Shown here: piece by piece, positions 26,398-34,794 of the stretch
Numbering within the stretch: the stretch's first letter is position 1
Layout: each line of letters begins with the position of its first letter
Source of the DNA: JAMZMI01 sp049115715
GTDB lineage: Bacteria > Bacteroidota > Bacteroidia > Cytophagales > Cyclobacteriaceae
NCBI GenBank assembly: GCA_049115715.1
Contig: JAGDZQ010000035.1
Span: forward strand, 138,364-202,363
DNA: 64,000 nt
Reading direction: 5' to 3'
Translations under genes and position numbers: made by a program
Notes under the pieces: generated by a model
The model's database searches: none
Seen by the model: only the letters and a program-made list of their open reading frames with translations
Told to the model about the DNA's origin: nothing

Positions 26398-27272
26398 TCT
26401 TCGTCTATGAATCGCTTTTGTATTGGGCCATACGCGTCAATTCTTCTATCCCTTAAGAAAGGCCAGTGAATCCGATAACTGTCAGACTTGGCTAAGTCAA
26501 CCGGAACCACTTTGGTGACTTCCTCCAGATGAGGAGCCTTATAATCCAGCCAGCCAAACGCATTCGTTACAAAAGAACCGCCCCAAAACTGCATTTCTCC
26601 CTCCACACCCGTGCGGTTAACACCCACTACAGGTATTCCATTTGCAACAGCATGCGATTGCTGGATCGTTTGCCAGGCGTTGTGCTGTTCATCATTCGTC
26701 CTTTGATCCTGACTATTGTGCCAGCCAATAGCAGTAGGATAGAAGAGAACTTCCGCTCCCATAAGCGAGGTGATTCTAGCAGCCTCAGGATACCACTGAT
26801 CCCAGCAAATCAGAACCCCAATCTTCGCGTATTTCGTTTCAAAAACTTTGAAGCCCAAATCCCCCGGAGTGAAATAAAACTTTTCGTAGTACCCCGGATC
26901 ATCCGGAATATGCATCTTTCTATACTTACCCAGATAAGTACCATCCTCATCGATGACAGCCGCAGTATTGTGATAAATCCCCGCCGTGCGTTTCTCGAAA
27001 AGTGAAGCCACGATCACAACCTTAAGCTCTCTAGCCAACCCGCAAAATACATCGGTCGTTGGACCCGGCACCTGCTCCGCCAGTTCAAAATTGTTATAAT
27101 TCTCCACATCACAGAAGTAAAGTGAACCAAAGAGCTCCTGAAGGCAAACTATTTGTGCGCCTTCAGCTGCCGCATTCTTTATTCCCTGAATTGCCTTCTG
27201 AAGATTATCCTCAAGATTTCCATCACACGAGCTCTGCACTATGCCAATGTTGACCGTTTTTTGACTAGCCAT
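26394..27272 (-). CDS. aguB: N-carbamoylputrescine amidase
   Basis: A 292-residue carbon-nitrogen hydrolase (nitrilase fold) converting N-carbamoylputrescine to putrescine, CO2 and ammonia. The Glu-Lys-Cys triad is Glu46 (LQELFGS), Lys119 (KYRKMHIPDD) and Cys156 (LICWDQWYPE). The segment DPGYYEKFYFTPGD is typical of this subgroup. The frame extends to 27314, but the ATG at 27272 (MASQKTVNIGIVQ) gives the family's start. It is upstream of and overlaps aguA; the repeat-filled gap lies ahead of it. Confidence 0.93.
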   Translation of the reverse strand: MASQKTVNIGIVQSSCDGNLEDNLQKAIQGIKNAAAEGAQIVCLQELFGSLYFCDVENYNNFELAEQVPGPTTDVFCGLARELKVVIVASLFEKRTAGIYHNTAAVIDEDGTYLGKYRKMHIPDDPGYYEKFYFTPGDLGFKVFETKYAKIGVLICWDQWYPEAARITSLMGAEVLFYPTAIGWHNSQDQRTNDEQHNAWQTIQQSHAVANGIPVVGVNRTGVEGEMQFWGGSFVTNAFGWLDYKAPHLEEVTKVVPVDLAKSDSYRIHWPFLRDRRIDAYGPIQKRFIDEE

Positions 27273-27346
27273 CTTATTATGATATGATTCTGTGACGAAG
27301 TTCGCAAATTGCATTTGATTTTGATCCTGTTTTTTGAACTTTCAAG

Positions 27347-27395
27347 GTTGTCACATTGAGCCTTACAGCCCATTTATCAAGCTCAATAATTCTCG
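27347..27395. repeat. REP-like palindrome, TTGTCACATTGAGC type
   Basis: ATTGAGC and GCTCAAT are exact inverted copies 20 nt apart (within 27355-27388), preceded by TTGTCAC. A related palindrome with the same GTTGTCACATTGA core occurs in inverse orientation at 33936-33991. It lies in the gene-free interval upstream of aguB. Confidence 0.5.
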
Positions 27396-27397
27396 TG

Positions 27398-27484
27398 TGG
27401 GCGTCCGGGCGAGCTCTCCACTATATCTTCTATCGCTACCCTTCGGGATAGCAATAGAAGGATGCCGTTGCGATCTCTGACGCG
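27398..27484. repeat. Intergenic repeat, GGGCGTCCGGGCG family, copy A
   Basis: The element begins with a 17-nt block (27399-27415) that matches 15 of 17 bases of a second copy at 62835. It contains a strong hairpin at 27427-27460 (CTTCTAT paired with ATAGAAG, then GCTACCC with GGGATAGC) and ends in GCGATCTCTGACGCG. The opening and closing blocks with a variable hairpin between are the pattern of a Bacteroidota interspersed element. Short open frames across it are not considered genes. Confidence 0.65.
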
Positions 27485-27550
27485 TCGTACCACGATCAGA
27501 AGTACCAGCAATTTCTCCTTACCAGAGTTTCAAAACCCCCTTAGATTGAA

Positions 27551-27933
27551 GTCCAATGTCGTTAAGTTAAGAATAGTATTGTCTCCACGACCTTGTCATC
27601 CTGACGCAGGAAGGATCTTACTTGATCGGTCAGCATGCATTTCGAGTAAGATTTCTCCTAAAGTCGAAATGACGAGATTCCCGCGACCGTCATCACGAGT
27701 GCAACGAAGTGATCTTACGCAAAGAAGATTCTACATGGAGAAGAATATGAGATAAGATTGTTTTGTAGCTCATACGATTTAAAGAATGGGCTCAATGGCA
27801 GCAATTACATATTAAATATCATGTGCAAAGTGTCGTATTCCATCGCAGAAAGATTGCTTCGCTTTTATACTTGCAGCCTCCAAGCCCGCAATGACAACTT
27901 GTATAGTCAAAGGCTTAACTTAACGACATTGGA
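27551..27933. mobile_element. MITE-like element with 20-bp terminal inverted repeats
   Basis: The 20-bp sequence tccaatgtcgttaagttaag (27552-27571) recurs as its exact reverse complement at 27914-27933. The pair is bracketed by the direct repeat TTGAA (27546-27550 and 27934-27938), as a target-site duplication would be. The 342-bp interior has no gene. It holds two related segments (27595-27620 and 27689-27717, GTCATC...GGATCTTA and GTCATC...TGATCTTA) and an ATTGCTTCGC...GCAATGAC palindrome (27853-27895). No transposase is present, so it would be non-autonomous. Confidence 0.55.
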
Positions 27934-28000
27934 TTGAATTCAGCCTGTCCAATCACGGAATTTAAATTATCGGATTAAAAATGATTAGACAAAGAACCAG

Positions 28001-28477
28001 CTAAGCATCGACAGTCACTTTCCCATAGATTTCCTCCAACTTCTTATATCGATAGTCAAAGATTTCGGCAAGTTTATTTTTGATCAATATCGAATTGGCA
28101 AGATTTCCAAGTATCCCCATCGGAGGCTGATAATTCACAATGTCCTTCATCCAAATACCATTTTCAGTTTCCTTTAAATGATGCTGATGGTGCCATATCT
28201 TATAAGGTCCCATACGTTGCTCATCCACAAAAAAAGCTAGATCTTTCACATGAGTGATTTCAGTTACCCACTTCATCTTTATACCAAGCAGTGGACTCAC
28301 ATGATATTTGATCATCATCCCCGGATACATCTTTTCATCCAGGTCATTAGATAGTATATCAAACCCCATATAGTCGGGAGTAATGTCCTTTAGGTTTTTC
28401 GGAGAAGAAACAAAATCCCACAGATTCTCAAGCGTAGTGGGGAGTACCTGCGTACGTTCCAAGGTAAACATGCCCAT
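28001..28477 (-). CDS. SRPBCC (START/Bet v1-like) family protein
   Basis: A 158-residue protein of the polyketide-cyclase/SRPBCC fold with the Bacteroidota pattern FTLERTQVLPTTLENLWDFVSSPKNLKDITPDYMGFDI, then YHVSPLLGIKMKWVTEITHV and GIWMKDIVNYQPPMGILGNLAN. Such proteins bind a hydrophobic ligand in the cytoplasm; no ligand is predicted. It is the last gene of a minus-strand run, 48 bp after the glycosyltransferase. A third-codon ATG at 28471 is an alternative start. Confidence 0.82.
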   Translation of the reverse strand: MGMFTLERTQVLPTTLENLWDFVSSPKNLKDITPDYMGFDILSNDLDEKMYPGMMIKYHVSPLLGIKMKWVTEITHVKDLAFFVDEQRMGPYKIWHHQHHLKETENGIWMKDIVNYQPPMGILGNLANSILIKNKLAEIFDYRYKKLEEIYGKVTVDA

Positions 28478-28525
28478 GCGTTATTCATTTATTTTGTACC
28501 TCAACAGTGCAGAAGCATTCATTGT

Positions 28526-29479
28526 TTACAAATACCACCAATCTTCACCCTGTTTTCTGCAGATTTTTTCGAGATAGATTTCAAGTGCCTCCCTTTGTAC
28601 CATTTCGGGGTATACCGATACAAGAAGCTGACTTTCCTGAAACACCTCAATCTTTTGATATTCTGCTAATTCTATGATTTCAAATGGGACATTATTAGCT
28701 TTTAAAATATCCGTTGTGAGCTTTTGCTTCACGTTTTTTCCCCATACGATGATGAGTTCTTCATTCCATTCAAATTCCAGAAAGTGTCTGATCTTCAATT
28801 CAAAGAAGTGCTTTTGGTCATAGTGCTCCGAATTTCTTGATGTCCTCTGCGGATGCTCACGCCATAGCAATGTTATATCCGGCAAGCATTTGATTTGAAA
28901 GTCGTTTTGATACCATTTAAGTGTGAGATGATAATCTTCGGGGTACTGTAAATCGTCAAAACCACCCATTTCTAGTAGTTCACTTGTGCGCATCATCCAA
29001 TTGGGAGAAGCAATCACGCATTCTCTGTAGATGTTCGGCCATTGATTTCCCCTTTCATTGATTTCATTCAGCCATGCCTCATATTTTAGATAACCCTCTG
29101 AGATTGGCTCGCTGGAGAAATATTTGACCTTGCCCGTAATAATCGTTTTATCTACAGATTCAGCCAGTGTGTCATGCATCAAACTAATCTTTCTCTCATG
29201 CATAAGATCATCCGCATCCATACGTGTCACGAACTTTCCTTTCACCTGCGAAAGCCCAAATTGTAGTGCAGATATGATTCCGGTACCTTCATTTTCAAAT
29301 ACAACGATTCTGCTATCGATCTCGGACCACTGCTTGAGTTTCGGTAGCGTGTCATCCTGAGAGTGATCATCTACTGCGATAAGTTCCCAGTCTTCAAACG
29401 TCTGCTTGACGATCGTTTCCAAAGTCTCATCAATGAAGCCTGAAACATCTTTAGCAGGCATGATGATAGAAACAAGCAT
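28526..29479 (-). CDS. Family 2 glycosyltransferase (GT-A fold)
   Basis: A 317-residue GT2 enzyme starting VSIIMPAKDVSGFIDETLETIVKQ. The nucleotide-binding Asp pair is in AVDDHSQDD (Asp37-Asp38) and the metal-binding DxD is TRMDADDLMH (Asp88 to Asp91). An ED acid/base motif follows in LQYPEDYHLTLKWY. The donor and acceptor sugars are not predictable. The C-terminal 100 residues are unlike the standard domain and include a possible Rossmann-like stretch (LIVWGKNVKQKLTTDI). It is 4 bp downstream of the MutS homologue stop. Confidence 0.87.
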   Translation of the reverse strand: MLVSIIMPAKDVSGFIDETLETIVKQTFEDWELIAVDDHSQDDTLPKLKQWSEIDSRIVVFENEGTGIISALQFGLSQVKGKFVTRMDADDLMHERKISLMHDTLAESVDKTIITGKVKYFSSEPISEGYLKYEAWLNEINERGNQWPNIYRECVIASPNWMMRTSELLEMGGFDDLQYPEDYHLTLKWYQNDFQIKCLPDITLLWREHPQRTSRNSEHYDQKHFFELKIRHFLEFEWNEELIIVWGKNVKQKLTTDILKANNVPFEIIELAEYQKIEVFQESQLLVSVYPEMVQREALEIYLEKICRKQGEDWWYL

Positions 29480-29483
29480 GATA

Positions 29484-31277
29484 TTAAAGGATACCCATGT
29501 TTTTCATTAATTGACTTGCGTTGAAGCTTTTGCAAACTCCAGGCGTGAGCGTATAATCGAAAATGATTTTATCATTTTCCAAGGTACTGTTGAAGCTAAA
29601 GTTTCGAATCTTTGGGTCAGTTTCCCCAAGTTCGCCCAAGCCAAGGTCATGCGTGGATATCAAGCCAAAGGCGTTCTTTCCAGTGAGTTTCTTTGCAAGA
29701 GAGATCGAACCAACGTGTCTATCCTCTGAGTTGGTCCCCTTTAGGATTTCATCCAAAATGAAAAAAGTAGAAGTGTTTTGTTCCACCTCTTCAAGCAACT
29801 GAACGATTCGCTTGAGTTCGGCATAAAATGAACTTGTGTGTTCCTCAAGGTTATCTTTTGTGCGCATACTTGTAAACACCTGAGTACGGCTCATACGCAA
29901 GCTTTCCGCGTCAACAGGACAACCCGCTTGAGCCAGCACCATGTTTACTCCCACCGTACGTTGGAAGGTAGATTTACCAGACATATTGGAGCCTGTTATA
30001 ATATCCAGACTGCCCTTTCCATCAATGAGATAATCGTTCGTTACTTTATCTTTTCCAGATATGAGAGGATGTCCCATTTTTTTAGTTTCAAAAGCAAAAG
30101 ATTCCTTTTCCAATTCAGGATATGCATAAGACTCATTCACTCTCGAAAACCCAGCAATGCTTACCAGACATTCGAACTCATTCACCACATTTAGCCATTT
30201 TTCGATCTCCTGATTATTGGCTTTTTTCCATTTGATCAAATCAGTCAATAGGTGGATGTCCAATAGCAAGGTAGCATCGAGCAGCGCATAAAGCATGTTT
30301 GCTCTTGAGCTAATGCGATAAGATAGATTAGCGAGAGACTTGATTGACTGAGTAGCTGATTGTCTTCCTGTAACGAGTCGCTGCGACAGCTGCGTGAGGA
30401 GGTCTGATTCGAACTTTTCCTTTTCGATAAGCTCTAAAGCTTGAGCATACGCCGATATGATATAGTGCGCCTTATCGATTCCAGTGGTTAGTTTTTGTAG
30501 CCGCTTAATTCCAAAAGAAAGAAAAATCCCATTGATGAAAATAACAGGGTAAATCAATTGGTAGATTATGTAGTCTAATAAAACAAGGCAAGTGACAACA
30601 CAGGTGACGAAACCAAGGAAATAGGCTAGTGCCTTCAATAATTTTAAGTTGACAGGTTTGTCTGTCTGCTTGACCCAACTGAGGATATCATTTGCTTGAA
30701 GAGACGGATCACGTTTTTTCTTTTGAGCAATCGAAATTCTAATTAGTGATTGGAATTTTTGAGACCAATCAATCATTTCTTTCAACTCTTTGCTCGCTTT
30801 TTGTCTCAGTGATACAGTTTCTTCTTCTGCTGGTTTGGACAGCCAGCTGGCCAGTTTTTTTCTGGAGTCATCAATCTCGCATCGGTTGATTAACTGATAG
30901 ACGGAATGCTTCCCAAAGATGTCCAAGTCAACCTGATAGGGGTGATTGTCTTCAATGTAATCCTCACCAGAGTCAAAATCGTGCAAGTCAAGCTTTGACC
31001 TTTTGATCTCTTCGCGATTTATATCCATCAGTGTCTCATGGAAAGTCTTCTCTTCTTCACGTTTCCTATGTTGAATGACCATGTAATAGAACCCAATACT
31101 AGCCACCCCAGTTACGATTAAAACGGTAGAAACCCCTGAGCTGAAATAATAGATGAGCGTTCCTGCAGCTATAAGAAACAGTATTCCTCTGCCCCATGAA
31201 AATGTAGCAGAATCACTTTTAGCTTTAACAAATTGAGCTTGATGCTCATTTATTTTATTTTCAAATTCTTTCAGCAT
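29484..31277 (-). CDS. Membrane-anchored MutS-family ATPase
   Basis: A 597-residue protein with a MutS-type ATPase domain at the C-terminus: Walker A ITGSNMSGKSTFQR, the following QAGCPVDAESLRMS, and Walker B FFILDEILKGTNSEDR, ending with ISTHDLGL. Mismatch-binding and clamp domains of MutS1 are absent, as is the Smr domain of MutS2. Two hydrophobic hairpins occur in the N-terminal half (about 28-65, ILFLIAAGTLIYYFSSGVSTVLI; and about 222-262, ALAYFLGFVTCVVTCLVLL), so the protein probably sits at the inner membrane. The role is unknown. It sits 7 bp after the DUF3667 gene. Confidence 0.85.
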   Translation of the reverse strand: MLKEFENKINEHQAQFVKAKSDSATFSWGRGILFLIAAGTLIYYFSSGVSTVLIVTGVASIGFYYMVIQHRKREEEKTFHETLMDINREEIKRSKLDLHDFDSGEDYIEDNHPYQVDLDIFGKHSVYQLINRCEIDDSRKKLASWLSKPAEEETVSLRQKASKELKEMIDWSQKFQSLIRISIAQKKKRDPSLQANDILSWVKQTDKPVNLKLLKALAYFLGFVTCVVTCLVLLDYIIYQLIYPVIFINGIFLSFGIKRLQKLTTGIDKAHYIISAYAQALELIEKEKFESDLLTQLSQRLVTGRQSATQSIKSLANLSYRISSRANMLYALLDATLLLDIHLLTDLIKWKKANNQEIEKWLNVVNEFECLVSIAGFSRVNESYAYPELEKESFAFETKKMGHPLISGKDKVTNDYLIDGKGSLDIITGSNMSGKSTFQRTVGVNMVLAQAGCPVDAESLRMSRTQVFTSMRTKDNLEEHTSSFYAELKRIVQLLEEVEQNTSTFFILDEILKGTNSEDRHVGSISLAKKLTGKNAFGLISTHDLGLGELGETDPKIRNFSFNSTLENDKIIFDYTLTPGVCKSFNASQLMKNMGIL

Positions 31278-31284
31278 TGTTTTT

Positions 31285-32295
31285 TTAAAATACCATTAGG
31301 CTAATCAGCATCTCAACCAATATTCCGGTTAGAAGAACAAATGAGTATAGAGACCCAGATCCGAGTAAAATGAAGAAAGTTTTCCATCGGGATCTTTCAT
31401 AATTTTTCCGAAAGGAGATAAACGTATAGATCGTGAGCAAAATGAAAGCAACACTTCTTACAATTTCCATCGAATTCCCCATTAGGATAGTGAGAAACCA
31501 TACTATGGAGAGCACTGTGAACATAAATGAATGGAGATGAATCGAATGTATTAAATGATGGATATAGAGTTTTTTTCTAAAAAACAACTTGAGAATCAAT
31601 GCATATATAGGCAGCAAAAGAAACATTAAAATAGGAATGTTTTTAATGATGTAACCTTGGACACTTTCGGAATCACTCATTTGCAACTTGATGAATTGTT
31701 TCATGATATACCCTTTTATCATAGGCATTTCATCAACCCTAAGAGAGTCCTGTATTTCATTTCTTGAGAAAGTCTTTAGTTCGGTCAATTGTATGATCAA
31801 TTCGATTTCTTTTGCGCTTGTGAGACCTGTGTTTTTACCCTCATCCAATATTTCATTTTCATTGTCGGTATATATTGAATCCATACTTTCAGATATATTC
31901 AACCTCATAAGTCCAGAATCAGGTATTTCATTTTTATCACTGACTTGAAAAACGGGTTCTTCGGCATCATCATTTGGAATAAGAGATACAATAAAAAAAT
32001 GCAGAACGCTAATGACCAGATAAAGCCTGATAGGGTTGGCGTATTTGACTCGCCTACCTTCCATGAATTCAGTTGTGAGTTCTCCTGGTTGAATAAAAAA
32101 CGGCTTGAACGTTCTTCCAAATCTGGAATCGAGTGAAAAATAATTGCTAAAAAAGTCAACAATTAAGGATTTGAAAGTAATGTGACTATCTCTGTTTTTC
32201 TGAGAACAATCAGGGCAGTACTCAAATGTGTCTTTGAGATCGAGCCCACAGTTGAGACATTGAGGAGTTTTTTGACCAAGCTTTTTACTACTCAT
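31285..32295 (-). CDS. DUF3667 zinc-ribbon membrane protein
   Basis: A 336-residue protein. An N-terminal zinc ribbon has two Cys pairs (CLNCGLDL and CPDCSQKN). The DUF3667 region follows, with the typical SRFGRTFKPFFIQPGELTTEFMEGRRVKYANPIRLYLV, then an acidic loop (about 120-195) and four or so transmembrane helices (about 92-110, 222-238, 250-270, 310-330). Function is not established. It overlaps the upstream small membrane protein gene by 8 bp, and the MutS homologue follows by 7 bp. Confidence 0.87.
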   Translation of the reverse strand: MSSKKLGQKTPQCLNCGLDLKDTFEYCPDCSQKNRDSHITFKSLIVDFFSNYFSLDSRFGRTFKPFFIQPGELTTEFMEGRRVKYANPIRLYLVISVLHFFIVSLIPNDDAEEPVFQVSDKNEIPDSGLMRLNISESMDSIYTDNENEILDEGKNTGLTSAKEIELIIQLTELKTFSRNEIQDSLRVDEMPMIKGYIMKQFIKLQMSDSESVQGYIIKNIPILMFLLLPIYALILKLFFRKKLYIHHLIHSIHLHSFMFTVLSIVWFLTILMGNSMEIVRSVAFILLTIYTFISFRKNYERSRWKTFFILLGSGSLYSFVLLTGILVEMLISLMVF

Positions 32296-32479
32296 TTTCT
32301 GATTCAGCCTTGCGTTTTTCCTTCTTGAGCAAATGATTGAATAGCATGCTAAACCCCCATAGAATCAAAGCAGCAATAGCATATTCCATTTGATCTGTGC
32401 TACTTCTGATAGAAAACCAAAAACAGACAACAGCAAGAACCACGAAAACACCGATTGCAATTTTATATAGCTTCTCCAA
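32288..32479 (-). CDS. Small two-helix membrane protein, unknown
   Basis: A 63-residue protein with two predicted transmembrane helices (about 5-24, YKIAIGVFVVLAVVCFWFSI; about 32-50, YAIAALILWGFSMLFNHLL) and a charged C-terminus KKEKRKAESENE. Its end overlaps the DUF3667 gene by 8 bp and it starts 1 bp after the NfeD gene stop. That tight packing supports it as a real gene. No family recognised. Confidence 0.65.
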   Translation of the reverse strand: MEKLYKIAIGVFVVLAVVCFWFSIRSSTDQMEYAIAALILWGFSMLFNHLLKKEKRKAESENE

Positions 32480-32480
32480 T

Positions 32481-33827
32481 TTATTTTACCTTCTTTACCT
32501 TTAGTGACGTTCCTTCATCGGAAATTACAGTAATCTCACTTCCTTCTTCAATATATTCTCCTCGTGTATAAGCATCATAGAGTTCATCTTCTATTTCTAC
32601 TCTTCCACTAGGTCTTAGGATTGTATATGCCTTACCTGTTTTTCCAATCAGGGATTTTGTTTTGTAGAAACTTGAAGAAAACCCCTTGTCAGTTTCTTGT
32701 GTGTCCTCAAGTGAGATTCTTTGAAACACTTTGGAGTTTGCAAAACGGACACCTCCGAGTGCCATGACAATAATTGCACCGACTAAGCCTAAAAGCGTGG
32801 TAATGACTGCAAGGAAGATTTCTTCTCCAGCAACAAATGAGAAATCAAACATATCATTGTTAAGCATGACCAAAACTAGAGAGCCCAGAGTGAGGGTTAA
32901 TCCCATAATCCCTGCCACACCAAAACCCGGAATGACAAATATCTCAAGTGCGATGAGGAGAATTCCAACAGCAAAGGCAATTATCTCCCAGTTTTCAGCA
33001 AGACCATTGAGGTAATAAGGCGTGAGATATAGAATAATTGCGATAATAGAAGCAAGGATTGGGAACCCTACTCCGGGAGTTTGTAACTCAAAGTAAATGC
33101 CCCCAATGATGATCAATATTAGAATTCCACTTACGAATGGATTTATAAAAAGTGAAATGATCTTCTCGGATATTCCTAGTTCAAATTCTATTATCTCATA
33201 ATCTTCTACCCCGGATCTTTTCATTATTTCATCAACAGATTCTACTTGAGCTTCACAGAAGCCGAGTTCAATCGCTTCCGAAACTGATAGAGTTAAGACT
33301 TTCCCCTCTGTGGCAATGCTGTCCAGGTCGATATCTTCATCTACCATAGCTTCAGCGATTTCTGGATTGCGACCTGTAGCCTCAGCAGTTGACCGCATAA
33401 TCGATCTCATGTAGGATTGATACTTGTCAGGAGCGGCAGCTCCATCTTGAGTGACTACAGTAGCTGCACCAATAGAAGACGCATTGGCCATATAGATGCT
33501 ATCGCAGGCGATTGAAATTAGTGCTCCTGCGGAAGCAGCGTCACGATTTACATAGGCGTATATAGGTTTTTCAAAATCAAGAATTCTCGTTCTGATTTCA
33601 TCTGCGTCATTTAAAGCTCCTCCATAAGTGTCGAGTTCTAAAATGACATAGTCAACATTTAATTCCACTGCTTTTTCTAAACCAAGTTCGGAATACCTGT
33701 TAGTTCTGGGGTCGATATCATCTTGGATTTTTAAATGAAGAACCCTGGCCTTTGTTTCGTTCTGAGCCGAGACACCTAAAGAACAAATGAGGATTATGAG
33801 CGAGAGAACAATATTTCTTAGCAACAT
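32481..33827 (-). CDS. NfeD-family membrane serine protease (ClpP-class plus NfeD)
   Basis: A 448-residue protein with a signal peptide (residues 1-21) and an N-terminal periplasmic ClpP-class protease domain. The Ser-Lys dyad is visible as Ser99 in RDAASAGALIS and Lys135 in APDKYQSYM. Several transmembrane helices (about 225-345) follow, and a C-terminal NfeD OB-fold domain (about 375-448, LIGKTGKAYTILRPSGRVEIEDELYDAY). Homologues cleave membrane-protein C-termini and pair with stomatin-like proteins; no stomatin gene lies beside it here. It leads the minus-strand run ending at 28001. Confidence 0.9.
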   Translation of the reverse strand: MLLRNIVLSLIILICSLGVSAQNETKARVLHLKIQDDIDPRTNRYSELGLEKAVELNVDYVILELDTYGGALNDADEIRTRILDFEKPIYAYVNRDAASAGALISIACDSIYMANASSIGAATVVTQDGAAAPDKYQSYMRSIMRSTAEATGRNPEIAEAMVDEDIDLDSIATEGKVLTLSVSEAIELGFCEAQVESVDEIMKRSGVEDYEIIEFELGISEKIISLFINPFVSGILILIIIGGIYFELQTPGVGFPILASIIAIILYLTPYYLNGLAENWEIIAFAVGILLIALEIFVIPGFGVAGIMGLTLTLGSLVLVMLNNDMFDFSFVAGEEIFLAVITTLLGLVGAIIVMALGGVRFANSKVFQRISLEDTQETDKGFSSSFYKTKSLIGKTGKAYTILRPSGRVEIEDELYDAYTRGEYIEEGSEITVISDEGTSLKVKKVK

Positions 33828-33935
33828 TTTGGATACTCTTTTTGAGAAAACATAGTCAGGGAAAGTACTCTGTGTAACTTTAAGCTAATTACGCCTACTT
33901 TGTCAAGTTAGCATTACTTAATAAAATATTGTCAA

Positions 33936-33991
33936 GTTGTGCTTGTTGAAACTCTCGATGAGATACGTTTCGGGAGCTTCAATGTGACAAC
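33936..33991. repeat. REP-like imperfect palindrome between divergent genes
   Basis: An outer stem GTTGTG/GACAAC and an inner stem TTGAAACTCTCGA paired with TTCGGGAGCTTCAA, with wobble pairs, form a long hairpin. Its right end read backwards, GTTGTCACATTGA, matches the palindrome at 27347. It lies in the 211-bp interval between the NfeD and DUF4905 genes. Confidence 0.5.
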
Positions 33992-34038
33992 TTCTGAAAT
34001 CTGACAAAGCAGTATTACTTTAAAATTACCAAATTCAC

Positions 34039-34794
34039 TTGGAGGACGACCTCACTTTTGATTTTTCTTTTGATGTTACTGGCCAAATCTGGCAGATTGC
34101 GATTGATGATGCTTCTGGAAGCATCGCAGTTGAAATAAGGGAGGAGGAAGATCAGAAAATGTACTTTTTGATTTTCAACATTCAGACCCTTGAAGTATCC
34201 GATTACTTGGCGATCGATCAAGCAGATTGGTGGACTACTTTAGTCTCGGTAAAGTCACAATATTTGTTTTTGGATAAATATCTGGATCCTCAAGACCCTA
34301 CGAAAAAATCACTTTTGGTATTTGACTCTGCAAGCGAATCATTGATGAAAGAGCTTGAGGATTTTCAATTAAGCCATATTTCCAAGGAAGGATTAGTTGG
34401 AACAAAAGCATCTGATAGAGCAATTGAACAGAAGTTCCCCATTCCTGAGTTAAGGATTGATATGAAAGAACCGGTTGAGCTTAGAAATGCTACACATCCT
34501 GTATTTTATTCCGAAGGTTCGGATAGTTTTGATTTAGCTAAAACTTTCCTTGATCAAGAAATTTTTTTAGGTGTGGAATATTGGGAAGGACGAAATCATA
34601 TCATAATCAGCTACTATATTCGTTCTGGTGCTAAATTTGATAGAAAGCTACTTGTGCTTAGAGAAGAAGAGGAATATGTAGATCTTATTTTGGACAAAGG
34701 ATTGGAAGGATTTGCTTCTGGTGCTTTTCTAATCATCTCAGATTATTTAGTTTTCATTCAAGGATCAAATCAAATCAATGGGATCAAGCTTTAA
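34039..34794 (+). CDS. DUF4905 family protein
   Basis: A 251-residue cytoplasmic protein with beta-propeller-like strands (GQIWQIAIDDASGSIAVEIRE, MYFLIFNIQTLEVSDYLAID, KSLLVFDSASESLMKELEDF), matching the Bacteroidota DUF4905 family. The frame is bounded by a TAA at 34021-34023 and contains no upstream ATG, so translation must start at the TTG at 34039 (or an ATT). No function is known. Its 3' end overlaps the LysM gene by 17 bp. Confidence 0.8.
   Translation: MEDDLTFDFSFDVTGQIWQIAIDDASGSIAVEIREEEDQKMYFLIFNIQTLEVSDYLAIDQADWWTTLVSVKSQYLFLDKYLDPQDPTKKSLLVFDSASESLMKELEDFQLSHISKEGLVGTKASDRAIEQKFPIPELRIDMKEPVELRNATHPVFYSEGSDSFDLAKTFLDQEIFLGVEYWEGRNHIIISYYIRSGAKFDRKLLVLREEEEYVDLILDKGLEGFASGAFLIISDYLVFIQGSNQINGIKL

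Noticed and set aside
26529..27005. 158-codon frame antisense to aguB
   Set aside because: The sense strand encodes a complete amidase with its triad; the antisense product has no features.
27595..27717. CRISPR array
   Set aside because: Only two diverged repeats about 94 bp apart, without regular spacing or cas genes.
27462..27755. 97-codon open frame in the repeat-filled interval
   Set aside because: It runs through copy A of the intergenic repeat and into the MITE-like element, with no domain or signal; the open frame is explained by the repeats.
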